Source: Argentina anserina
Lineage: Eukaryota > Streptophyta > Magnoliopsida > Rosales > Rosaceae
Length of the DNA stretch: 64,000 bases
Assembly: GCF_933775445.1 (NCBI RefSeq)
Contig: NW_026089435.1
Span: 124,001 to 188,000 of the forward strand
Direction of reading: 5' to 3'
Below the pieces are notes generated by a model. The model was not told where the DNA came from, ran no database searches, and saw only the letters and a list, made by a program, of their open reading frames with translations. The first letter of the stretch is position 1; every line of letters starts with the position of its first letter. Both the position numbers and the translations under genes were made by a program. This document shows positions 26,470-39,692 of this stretch, piece by piece.

Positions 26470-29400
26470 TTACACAATTGGAATAGTAAAGATACGCAAA
26501 CGATGTAAAGATACACAATTGGAATAGTAAACATATGCAAACGATGTAAAGATACTCAGTTTGAAAGAAACACACTCCCACACTTGCAAAACTCTCAAAT
26601 TCAATAGAAACTCGCATCAGAAAGCCTTACAGAAAGATACTCAAACGAGAAATGAAAAGATACTCAATTAGAATTGTAAAGATACGCAAACGATGTAAAG
26701 ATACACAATTGGAATAGTAAAGATACGCAAACGATGTAAAGATACTCAGTTTGAAAGAAACACACTCCCACACTTGCAAAACTATCAAATACAATAGAAA
26801 CTCGCATCAGAACCCTTACAGAAAGATACTCAAACGAGAAATGAAAAGATACACAATTGGAATAGTAAAGATACGCAAACGATGTAAAGATACACAATTG
26901 GAATAGTAAAGATACGCAAACGATGTAAAGATACTCAGTTTGAAAGAAACACACTCCCACACTTGCAAAACTCTCAAATACAATTGAAACTCGCATCAGA
27001 AGCCTTACAGAAAGATACTCAAACGAGAAATGAAAATATACACAATTGGAATAGTAAAGATACGCAAACGATGTAAAGATACACAATTGGAATAGTAAAC
27101 ATACGCAAACGATGTAAAGATACTCAGTTTGAAAGAAACACACTCCCACACTTGCAAAACTCTCAAATTCAATAGAAACTCGCATCAGAAAGCCTTACAG
27201 AAAGATACTCAAACGAGAAATGAAAAGATACTCAATTGGAATTGTAAAGATACACAAACGATGTAAAGATACACAATTGGAATAGTAAAGATACGCAAAC
27301 GATGTAAAGATACTCAGTTTGAAAGAAACACACTCCCGCACTTGCAAAACTCTCAAATACAATAGAAACTCGCATCAGAAGCCTTACAGAAAGATACTCA
27401 AACGAGAAATGAAAAGATACACAATTGGAATAGTAAAGATACGCAAACGATGTAAAGATACACAATTGGAATAGTAAACATACGCAAACGATGTAAAGAT
27501 ACACAGTTTGAAAGAAACACACTCCCACACTTGCAAAACTCTCAAATTCAATAGAAACTCGCATCAGAAAGCCTTACAGAAAGATACTCAAACGAGAAAT
27601 GAAAAGATACTCAATTGGAATAGTAAAGATACGCAAACGATGTAAAGATACACAATTGGAATAGTAAAGATACGGAAACGATCTAAAGATACACAATTGG
27701 AATAGTAAAGATACGCAAACGATGTAAAGATACACAGTTTGAAAGAAACACACTCCCACACTTGCAAAACTCTCAAATACAATAGAAACTCGCATCAGAA
27801 GCCTTACAGAAAGATACTCAAACGAGAAATGAAAAGATACACAATTGGAATAGTAAAGATACGCAAACGATGTAAAGATACACAATTGGAATAGTAAACA
27901 TACGCAAACGATGTAAAGATACTCAGTTTGAACGAAACACACTCCCACACTTGCAAAACTCTCAAATTCAATAGAAACTCGCATCAGAAAGCCTTACAGA
28001 AAGATACTCAAACGAGAAATGAAAAGATACTCAATTGGAATTGTAAAGATACGCAAACGATGTAAAGATACACAATTGGAATAGTAAAGAGACGCAAACG
28101 ATGTAAAGATACTCAGTTTGAAAGAAACACACTCCCACACTTGCAAAACTCTCAAATACAATAGAAACTCGCATCAGAAGCCTTACAGAAAGATACTCAA
28201 ACGAGAAATGAAAAGACACACGATTGGAATAGTAAAGATACGAAAACGATATAAAGATACACAATTGGAATAGTAAAGATACGCAAACGATGTAAAGATA
28301 CTCAGTTTGAAAGAAACACACTCCCACACTTGCAAAACTCTCTAATTCAATAGAAACTCGCATCAGAAAGCCTTACAGAAAGATACTCAAACGAGAAATT
28401 AAAAGTTACACAATTGGAATAGTAAAGATACGCAAACGATGTAAAGATACACAATTGGAATAGTAAACATACGCAAACGATGTAAAGATATTCAGTTTGA
28501 AAGAAACACACTCCCACACTTGCAAAACTCTCAAATTCAATAGAAACTCGCATCAGAAAGCCTTACAGAAAGATACTCAATTAGAATTGTAAAGATACGC
28601 AAACGATGTAAAGATACACAATTGGAATAGTAAAGATACGCAAACGATGTAAAGATACTCAGTTTGAAAGAAACACACTCCCACACTTGCAAAACTATCA
28701 AATACAATAGAAACTCGCATCAGAACCCTTACAGAAAGATACTCAAACGAGAAATGAAAAGTTACACAATTGGAATAGTAAAGATACGCAAACGATGTAA
28801 AGATACACAATTGGAATAGTAAACATATGCAAACGATGTAAAGATACTCAGTTTGAAAGAAACACACTCCCACACTTGCAAAACTCTCAAATTCAATAGA
28901 AACTCGCATCAGAAAGCCTTACAGAAAGATACTCAAACGAGAAATGAAAAGATACTCAATTAGAATTGTAAAGATACGCAAACGATGTAAAGATACACAA
29001 TTGGAATAGTAAAGATACGCAAACGATGTAAAGATACTCAGTTTGAAAGAAACACACTCCCACACTTGCAAAACTCTCAAATACAATAGAAACTCGCATC
29101 AGAAGCCTTACAGAAAGATACTCAAACGAGAAATGAAAAGATACACATTTGGAATAGTAAAGATACGCAAACGATGTAAAGATACTCAGTTTGAAAGAAA
29201 CACACTCCCGCACTTGCAAAACTCTCAAATACAATAGAAACTCGCATCAGAAGCCTTACAGAAAGATACTCAAACGAGAAATGAAAAGATACACAATTGG
29301 AATAGTAAAGATACGCAAACGATGTAAAGATACACAATTGGAATAGTAAACATACGCAAACGATGTAAAGATACACAGTTTGAAAGAAACACACTCCCAC

Positions 29401-30823
29401 ACTTGCAAAACTCTTTAATTCAATAGAAACTCGCATCAGAAAGCCTTACAGAAAGATACTCAAACGAGAAATGAAAAGATACTCAATTGGAATAGTAAAG
29501 ATACGCAAACGATGTAAAGATACACAATTGGAATAGTAAAGATACGGAAACGATGTAAAGATCCACAATTGGAATAGTAAAGATACGCAAACGATGTAAA
29601 GATACACAGTTTGAAAGAAACACACTCCCACACTTGCAAAACTCTCAAATACAATAGAAACTCGCATCAGAAGCCTTACAGAAAGATACTCAAACGAGAA
29701 ATGAAAAGATACACAATTGGAATAGTAAAGATACGCAAACGATGTAAAGATACACAATTGGAATAGTAAACATACGCAAACGATGTAAAGATACTCAGTT
29801 TGAACGAAACACACTCCCACACTTGCAAAACTCTCAAATTCAATAGAAACTCGCATCAGAAAGCCTTACAGAAAGATACTCAAACGAGAAATGAAAAGAT
29901 ACTCAATTGGAATTGTAAAGATACGCAAACGATGTAAAGATACACAATTGGAATAGTAAAGAGACGCAAACGATGTAAAGATACTCAGTTTGAAAGAAAC
30001 ACACTCCCACACTTGCAAAACTCTCAAATACAATAGAAACTCGCATCAGAAGCCTTACAGAAAGATACTCAAACGAGAAATGAAAAGACACACGATTGGA
30101 ATAGTAAAGATACGAAAACGATGTAAAGATACACAATTGGAATAGTAAAGATACGCAAACGATGTAAAGATACTCAGTTTGAAAGAAACACACTCCCACA
30201 CTTACAAAACTCTCTAATTCAATAGAAACTCGCATCAGAAAGCCTTACAGAAAGATACTCAAACGAGAAATTAAAAGTTACACAATTGGAATAGTAAAGA
30301 TACGCAAACGATGTAAAGATACACAATTGGAATAGTAAACATACGCAAACGATGTAAAGATACTCAGTTTGAAAGAAACACACTCCCACACTTGCAAAAC
30401 TCTCAAATTCAATAGAAACTCGCATCAGAAAGCCTTACAGAAAGATACTCTATTAGAATTGTAAAGATACGCAAACGATGTAAAGATACACAATTGGAAT
30501 AGTAAAGATACGCAAACGATGTAAAGATACTCAGTTTGAAAGAAACACACTCCCACACTTGCAAAACTATCAAATACAATAGAAACTCGCATCAGAACCC
30601 TTACAGAAAGATACTCAAACGAGAAATGAAAAGTTACACAATTGGAATAGTAAAGATACGCAAACGATGTAAAGATACACAATTGGAATAGTAAACATAT
30701 GCAAACGATGTAAAGATACTCAGTTTGAAAGAAACACACTCCCACACTTGCAAAACTCTCTAATTCAATAGAAACTCGCATCAGAAAGCCTTACAGAAAG
30801 ATACTCAAACGAGAAATTAAAAG
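26470..30823 (+). repeat. 4354-bp super-HOR, copy 1 of 2
   Basis: Twelve or more landmark units in this copy recur exactly 4354 bp to the right. It contains one long and one short family II HOR. Differences from copy 2 are few: gatactcaattgg near 28030 versus gatacacaattgg, ctctttaattc near 29413 versus ctctctaattc, and gatgtaaagatcc near 29552 versus gatctaaagatac. Confidence 0.8.
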
Positions 30824-33800
30824 TTACACAATTGGAATAGTAAAGATACGCAAACGATGTAAAGATACACAATTGGAATAGTAAACATATGCAAACGATG
30901 TAAAGATACTCAGTTTGAAAGAAACACACTCCCACACTTGCAAAACTCTCAAATTCAATAGAAACTCGCATCAGAAAGCCTTACAGAAAGATACTCAAAC
31001 GAGAAATGAAAAGATACTCAATTAGAATTGTAAAGATACGCAAACGATGTAAAGATACACAATTGGAATAGTAAAGATACGCAAACGATGTAAAGATACT
31101 CAGTTTGAAAGAAACACACTCCCACACTTGCAAAACTATCAAATACAATAGAAACTCGCATCAGAACCCTTACAGAAAGATACTCAAACGAGAAATGAAA
31201 AGATACACAATTGGAATAGTAAAGATACGCAAACGATGTAAAGATACACAATTGGAATAGTAAAGATACGCAAACGATGTAAAGATACTCAGTTTGAAAG
31301 AAACACACTCCCACACTTGCAAAACTCTCAAATACAATTGAAACTCGCATCAGAAGCCTTACAGAAAGATACTCAAACGAGAAATGAAAATATACACAAT
31401 TGGAATAGTAAAGATACGCAAACGATGTAAAGATACACAATTGGAATAGTAAAGATACGCAAACGATGTAAAGATACTCAGTTTGAAAGAAACACACTCC
31501 CACACTTGCAAAACTCTCAAATTCAATAGAAACTCGCATCAGAAAGCCTTACAGAAAGATACTCAAACGAGAAATGAAAAGATACTCAATTGGAATTGTA
31601 AAGATACACAAACGATGTAAAGATACACAATTGGAATAGTAAAGATACGCAAACGATGTAAAGATACTCAGTTTGAAAGAAACACACTCCCGCACTTGCA
31701 AAACTCTCAAATACAATAGAAACTCGCATCAGAAGCCTTACAGAAAGATACTCAAACGAGAAATGAAAAGATACACAATTGGAATAGTAAAGATACGCAA
31801 ACGATGTAAAGATACACAATTGGAATAGTAAACATACGCAAACGATGTAAAGATACACAGTTTGAAAGAAACACACTCCCACACTTGCAAAACTCTCAAA
31901 TTCAATAGAAACTCGCATCAGAAAGCCTTACAGAAAGATACTCAAACGAGAAATGAAAAGATACTCAATTGGAATAGTAAAGATACGCAAACGATGTAAA
32001 GATACACAATTGGAATAGTAAAGATACGGAAACGATCTAAAGATACACAATTGGAATAGTAAAGATACGCAAACGATGTAAAGATACACAGTTTGAAAGA
32101 AACACACTCCCACACTTGCAAAACTCTCAAATACAATAGAAACTCGCATCAGAAGCCTTACAGAAAGATACTCAAACGAGAAATGAAAAGATACACAATT
32201 GGAATAGTAAAGATACGCAAACGATGTAAAGATACACAATTGGAATAGTAAACATACGCAAACGATGTAAAGATACTCAGTTTGAACGAAACACACTCCC
32301 ACACTTGCAAAACTCTCAAATTCAATAGAAACTCGCATCAGAAAGCCTTACAGAAAGATACTCAAACGAGAAATGAAAAGATACACAATTGGAATTGTAA
32401 AGATACGCAAACGATGTAAAGATACACAATTGGAATAGTAAAGAGACGCAAACGATGTAAAGATACTCAGTTTGAAAGAAACACACTCCCACACTTGCAA
32501 AACTCTCAAATACAATAGAAACTCGCATCAGAAGCCTTACAGAAAGATACTCAAACGAGAAATGAAAAGACACACGATTGGAATAGTAAAGATACGAAAA
32601 CGATATAAAGATACACAATTGGAATAGTAAAGATACGCAAACGATGTAAAGATACTCAGTTTGAAAGAAACACACTCCCACACTTGCAAAACTCTCTAAT
32701 TCAATAGAAACTCGCATCAGAAAGCCTTACAGAAAGATACTCAAACGAGAAATTAAAAGTTACACAATTGGAATAGTAAAGATACGCAAACGATGTAAAG
32801 ATACACAATTGGAATAGTAAACATACGCAAACGATGTAAAGATATTCAGTTTGAAAGAAACACACTCCCACACTTGCAAAACTCTCAAATTCAATAGAAA
32901 CTCGCATCAGAAAGCCTTACAGAAAGATACTCAATTAGAATTGTAAAGATACGCAAACGATGTAAAGATACACAATTGGAATAGTAAAGATACGCAAACG
33001 ATGTAAAGATACTCAGTTTGAAAGAAACACACTCCCACACTTGCAAAACTATCAAATACAATAGAAACTCGCATCAGAACCCTTACAGAAAGATACTCAA
33101 ACGAGAAATGAAAAGTTACACAATTGGAATAGTAAAGATACGCAAACGATGTAAAGATACACAATTGGAATAGTAAACATATGCAAACGATGTAAAGATA
33201 CTCAGTTTGAAAGAAACACACTCCCACACTTGCAAAACTCTCAAATTCAATAGAAACTCGCATCAGAAAGCCTTACAGAAAGATACTCAAACGAGAAATG
33301 AAAAGATACTCAATTAGAATTGTAAAGATACGCAAACGATGTAAAGATACACAATTGGAATAGTAAAGATACGCAAACGATGTAAAGATACTCAGTTTGA
33401 AAGAAACACACTCCCACACTTGCAAAACTCTCAAATACAATAGAAACTCGCATCAGAAGCCTTACAGAAAGATACTCAAACGAGAAATGAAAAGATACAC
33501 ATTTGGAATAGTAAAGATACGCAAACGATGTAAAGATACTCAGTTTGAAAGAAACACACTCCCGCACTTGCAAAACTCTCAAATACAATAGAAACTCGCA
33601 TCAGAAGCCTTACAGAAAGATACTCAAACGAGAAATGAAAAGATACACAATTGGAATAGTAAAGATACGCAAACGATGTAAAGATACACAATTGGAATAG
33701 TAAACATACGCAAACGATGTAAAGATACACAGTTTGAAAGAAACACACTCCCACACTTGCAAAACTCTCTAATTCAATAGAAACTCGCATCATAAAGCCT

Positions 33801-35150
33801 TACAGAAAGATACTCAAACGAGAAATGAAAAGATACTCAATTGGAATAGTAAAGATACGCAAACGATGTAAAGATACACAATTGGAATAGTAAAGATACG
33901 GAAACGATCTAAAGATACACAATTGGAATAGTAAAGATACGCAAACGATGTAAAGATACACAGTTTGAAAGAAACACACTCCCACACTTGCAAAACTCTC
34001 AAATACAATAGAAACTCGCATCAGAAGCCTTACAGAAAGATACTCAAACGAGAAATGAAAAGATACACAATTGGAATAGTAAAGATACGCAAACGATGTA
34101 AAGATACACAATTGGAATAGTAAACATACGCAAACGATGTAAAGATACTCAGTTTGAACGAAACACACTCCCACACTTGCAAAACTCTCAAATTCAATAG
34201 AAACTCGCATCAGAAAGCCTTACAGAAAGATACTCAAACGAGAAATGAAAAGATACTCAATTGGAATTGTAAAGATACGCAAACGATGTAAAGATACACA
34301 ATTGGAATAGTAAAGAGACGCAAACGATGTAAAGATACTCAGTTTGAAAGAAACACACTCCCACACTTGCAAAACTCTCAAATACAATAGAAACTCGCAT
34401 CAGAAGCCTTACAGAAAGATACTCAAACGAGAAATGAAAAGACACACGATTGGAATAGTAAAGATACGAAAACGATGTAAAGATACACAATTGGAATAGT
34501 AAAGATACGCAAACGATGTAAAGATACTCAGTTTGAAAGAAACACACTCCCACACTTACAAAACTCTCTAATTCAATAGAAACTCGCATCAGAAAGCCTT
34601 ACAGAAAGATACTCAAACGAGAAATTAAAAGTTACACAATTGGAATAGTAAAGATACGCAAACGATGTAAAGATACACAATTGGAATAGTAAACATACGC
34701 AAACGATGTAAAGATATTCAGTTTGAAAGAAACACACTCCCACACTTGCAAAACTCTCAAATTCAATAGAAACTCGCATCAGAAAGCCTTACAGAAAGAT
34801 ACTCTATTAGAATTGTAAAGATACGCAAACGATGTAAAGATACACAATTGGAATAGTAAAGATACGCAAACGATGTAAAGATACTCAGTTTGAAAGAAAC
34901 ACACTCCCACACTTGCAAAACTATCAAATACAATAGAAACTCGCATCAGAACCCTTACAGAAAGATACTCAAACGAGAAATGAAAAGTTACACAATTGGA
35001 ATAGTAAAGATACGCAAACGATGTAAAGATACACAATTGGAATAGTAAACATACGCAAACGATGTAAAGATACTCAGTTTGAAAGAAACACACTCCCACA
35101 CTTGCAAAACTCTCAAATTCAATAGAAACTCGCATCAGAAAGCCTTACAG
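30824..35150 (+). repeat. 4354-bp super-HOR, copy 2 of 2
   Basis: This copy follows copy 1 directly, so the pair is a tandem duplication of a multi-HOR block. A private change, gcatcataaagcc near 33790, replaces gcatcagaaagcc. The match ends near 35125-35150, after which the array continues with one further 1872-bp type unit. Confidence 0.8.
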
Positions 35151-36675
35151 AAAGATACTCAAACGAGAAATGAAAAGATACTCAATTAGAATTGTAAAGA
35201 TACGCAAACGATGTAAAGATACACAATTGGAATAGTAAAGATACGCAAACGATGTAAAGATACTCAGTTTGAAAGAAACACACTCCCACACTTGCAAAAC
35301 TCTCAAATACAATAGAAACTCGCATCAGAAGCCTTACATAAAGATACTCAAACGAGAAATGAAAAGATACACATTTGGAATAGTAAAGATACGCAAACGA
35401 TGTAAAGATACTCAGTTTGAAAGAAACACACTCCCGCACTTGCAAAACTCTCAAATACAATAGAAACTCGCATCAGAAGCCTTACAGAAAGATACTCAAA
35501 CGAGAAATGAAAAGATACACAATTGGAATAGTAAAGATACGCAAACGATGTAAAGATACACAATTGGAATAGTAAACATACGCAAACGATGTAAAGATAC
35601 ACAGTTTGAAAGAAACACACTCCCACACTTGCAAAACTCTCTAATTCAATAGAAACTCGCATCAGAAAGCCTTACAGAAAGATACTCAAACGAGAAATGA
35701 AAAGATACACAATTGGAATAGTAAAGATACGCAAACGATGTAAAGATACACAATTGGAATAGTAAAGATACGGAAACGATCTAAAGATACACAATTGGAA
35801 TAGTAAAGATACGCAAACGATGTAAAGATACACAGTTTGAAAGAAACACACTCCCACACTTGCAAAACTCTCAAATACAATAGAAACTCGCATCAGAAGC
35901 CTTACAGAAAGATACTCAAACGAGAAATGAAAAGATACACAATTGGAATAGTAAAGATACGCAAACGATGTAAAGATACACAATTGGAATAGTAAACATA
36001 CGCAAACGATGTAAAGATACTCAGTTTGAACGAAACACACTCCCACACTTGCAAAACTCTCAAATTCAATAGAAACTCGCATCAGAAAGCCTTACAGAAA
36101 GATACTCAAACGAGAAATGAAAAGATACTCAATTGGAATTGTAAAGATACGCAAACGATGTAAAGATACACAATTGGAATAGTAAAGAGACGCAAACGAT
36201 GTAAAGATACTCAGTTTGAAAGAAACACACTCCCACACTTGCAAAACTCTCAAATACAATAGAAACTCGCATCAGAAGCCTTACAGAAAGATACTCAAAC
36301 GAGAAATGAAAAGACACACGATTGGAATAGTAAAGATACGAAAACGATGTAAAGATACACAATTGGAATAGTAAAGATACGCAAACGATGTAAAGATACT
36401 CAGTTTGAAAGAAACACACTCCCACACTTGCAAAACTCTCTAATTCAATAGAAACTCGCATCAGAAAGCCTTACAGAAAGATACTCAAACGAGAAATTAA
36501 AAGTTACACAATTGGAATAGTAAAGATACGCAAACGATGTAAAGATACACAATTGGAATAGTAAACATACGCAAACGATGTAAAGATATTCAGTTTGAAA
36601 GAAACACACTCCCACACTTGCAAAACTCTCAAATTCAATAGAAACTCGCATCAGAAAGCCTTACAGAAAGATACT

Positions 36676-39600
36676 CAATTAGAATTGTAAAGATACGCAA
36701 ACGATGTAAAGATACACAATTGGAATAGTAAAGATACGCAAACGATGTAAAGATACTCAGTTTGAAAGAAACACACTCCCACACTTGCAAAACTATCAAA
36801 TACAATAGAAACTCGCATCAGAACCCTTACAGAAAGATACTCAAACGAGAAATGAAAAGTTACACAATTGGAATAGTAAAGATACGCAAACGATGTAAAG
36901 ATACACAATTGGAATAGTAAACATACGCAAACGATGTAAAGATACTCAGTTTGAAAGAAACACACTCCCACATTTGCAAAACTCTCAAATTCAATAGAAA
37001 CTCGCATCAGAAAGCCTTACAGAAAGATACTCAAACGAGAAATGAAAAGATACTCAATTAGAATTGTAAAGATACGCAAACGATGTAAAGATACACAATT
37101 GGAATAGTAAAGATACGCAAACGATGTAAAGATACTCAGTTTGAAAGAAACACACTCCCACACTTGCAAAACTCTCAAATACAATAGAAACTCGCATCAG
37201 AAGCCTTACAGAAAGATACTCAAACGAGAAATGAAAAGATACACATTTGGAATAGTAACGATACGCAAACGATGTAAAGCTACTCAGTTTGAACGAAACA
37301 CACTCCCACACTTGCAAAACTCTCAAATTCAATAGAAACTCGCATCAGAAAGCCTTACAGAAAGATACTCAAACGAGAAATGAAAAGATACACAATTGGA
37401 ATAGTAAAGATACGCAAACGATGTAAAGATACACAATTGGAATAGTAAAGATACGAAAACGATGTAAAGATACACAATTGCAATAGTAAAGATACGCAAA
37501 CGATGTAAAGATACTCAGTTTGAAAGAAACACACTCCCACACTTGCAAAACTCTCTAATTCAATAGAAACTCGCATCAGAAAGCCTTACAGAAAGATACT
37601 CAAACGAGAAATTAAAAGATACACAATTGGAATAGTAAAGATACGCAAACGATGTAAAGATACTCAGATTGAAAGAAACACACTCCCAGAATTGCAAAAC
37701 TCTCAAATACAATAGAAACTCGCATCAGAAGCCTTACAGAAAGATACTCAAACGAGAAATGAAAAGATACACAATTGGAATAGTAAAGATACGCAAACGA
37801 TGTATAGATACTCAGTTTGAAAGAAACACACTCCCACACTTGCAAAACTCTCAAATACAATAGAAATTCGCATCAGAAGCCTTACAGAAAGATACTCAAA
37901 CAAGAAATGAAAAGATACACAATTGGAATAGTAAAGATACGCAAACGATGTAAAGATACACAATTGGAATAGTAAACATACGCAAACGATGTAAAGATAC
38001 TCAGTTTGAAAGAAACACACTCCCACACTTGCAAAACTCTCAAATTCAATAGAAACTCGCATCAGAAAGCCTTACAGAAAGATACTCAAACGAGAAATGA
38101 AAAGATACTCAATTAGAATTGTAAAGATACGCAAACGATGTAAAGATACACAATTGGAATAGTAAAGATACGCAAACGATGTAAAGATACTCAGTTTGAA
38201 AGAAACACACTCCCACACTTGCAAAACTCTCAAATTCAATAGAAACTCGCATCAGAAAGCCTTACAGAAAGATACTCAAACGAGAAATGAAAAGATACTC
38301 AATTAGAATTGTAAAGATACGCAAACGATGTAAAGATACACAATTGGAATAGTAAAGATACGCAAACGATGTAAAGATACTCAGTTTGAAAGAAATACAC
38401 TCCCACACTTGCAAAACTATCAAATACAATAGAAACTCGCATCAGAACCCTTACAGAAAGATACTCAAACGAGAAATGAAAAGTTACACAATTGGAATAG
38501 TAAAGATACGCAAACGATGTAAAGATACACAATTGGAATAGTAAACATACGCAAACGATGTAAAGATACTCAGTTTGAAAGAAACACACTCCCACACTTG
38601 CAAAACTCTTAAATTCAATAGAAACTCGCATCAGAAAGCCTTACAGAAAGATACTCAAACGAGAAATGAAAAGATACTCAATTAGAATTGTAAAGATACG
38701 CAAACGATGTAAAGATACACAATTGGAATAGTAAAGATACGCAAACGATGTAAAGATACTCAGTTTGAAAGAAACACACTCCCACACTTGCAAAACACTC
38801 AAATACAATAGAAACTCGCATCAGAAGCCTTACAGAAAGATACTCAAACGAGAAATGAAAAGATACACAATTGGAATAGTAAAGATACGCAAACGATGTA
38901 AAGATACTCAGTTTGAACGAACCACACTCCCACACTTGCAAAACTCTCAAATTCAATAGAAACTCGCATCAGAAAGCCTTACAGAAAGATACTCAAACGA
39001 GAAATGAAAAGATACTCAATTGGAATTGTAAAGATACGCAAATGATGTAAAGATACACAATTGGAATAGTAAAGAGACGCAAACGATGTAAAGATACTCA
39101 GTTTGAAAGAAACACACTCCCACACTTGCAAAACTCTCAAATACAATGGAAACTCGCATCAGAAGCCTTACAGAAAGATACTCAAACGAGAAATGAAAAG
39201 ATACACAATTGGAATAGTAAAGATACGCAAACGATGTAAAGATACTCAGTTTGAAAGAAACACACTCCCACACTTGCAAAACTCTCAAATTCAATAGAAA
39301 CTCGCATCAGAAAGCCTTACAGAAAGATACTCAAACGAGAAATTAAAAGATACACAATTGGAATAGTAAAGATACGCAAACGATGTAAAGATACTCAGAT
39401 TGAAAGAAACACACTCCCACACTTGCAAAACTCTCAAATACAATAGAAACTCGCATCAGAAGCCTTACAGAAAGATACTCAAACGAGAAATGAAAAGATA
39501 CACAATTGGAATAGTAAAGATACGCAAACGATGTAAAGATACACAATTGGAATAGTAAAGATACGCAAACGATGTAAAGATACTCAGTTTGAAAGAAACA

Positions 39601-39692
39601 CACTCCCACACTTGCAAAACTCTCAAATTCAATAGAAACTCGCATCAGAAAGCCTTACAGAAAGATACTCAAACGAGAAATGAAAAGATACT
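36676..39692 (+). repeat. 3017-bp HOR (family III), copy 1
   Basis: The copy begins in the unit with tactcaattagaattg and contains, in order, the gaaccc unit, the gtaacgatacgc/aaagctactc unit, the attgcaatag unit, the cacaattgc unit, the aaacaagaaatg unit, a second gaaccc or equivalent block and the acaatggaaac unit. Landmarks recur 3017 and 6034 bp to the right. A private change is cactcccagaattgc near 37681, where later copies have cactcccacaattgc. Confidence 0.88.

Larger units (their letters stand above)
25282..36675 (+). repeat. HOR family II domain (spacings 2292, 1872, 2482, 1872, 1872)
   Basis: An anchor unit with tacggaaacgatctaaag recurs in blocks starting at 25282, 27574, 29446, 31928, 33800 and 35672 (at 29446 the unit has cgatgtaaagatcc instead). 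Each is followed by a unit with gtaaagagacgc, one with gacacacgattgg, one with ctctctaattc or aattaaaagttac and one with the 23-bp head deletion. The difference 2482 minus 2292 is 190, one M unit. Adding 2482 and 1872 gives 4354, which is itself a repeat period. Confidence 0.85.
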
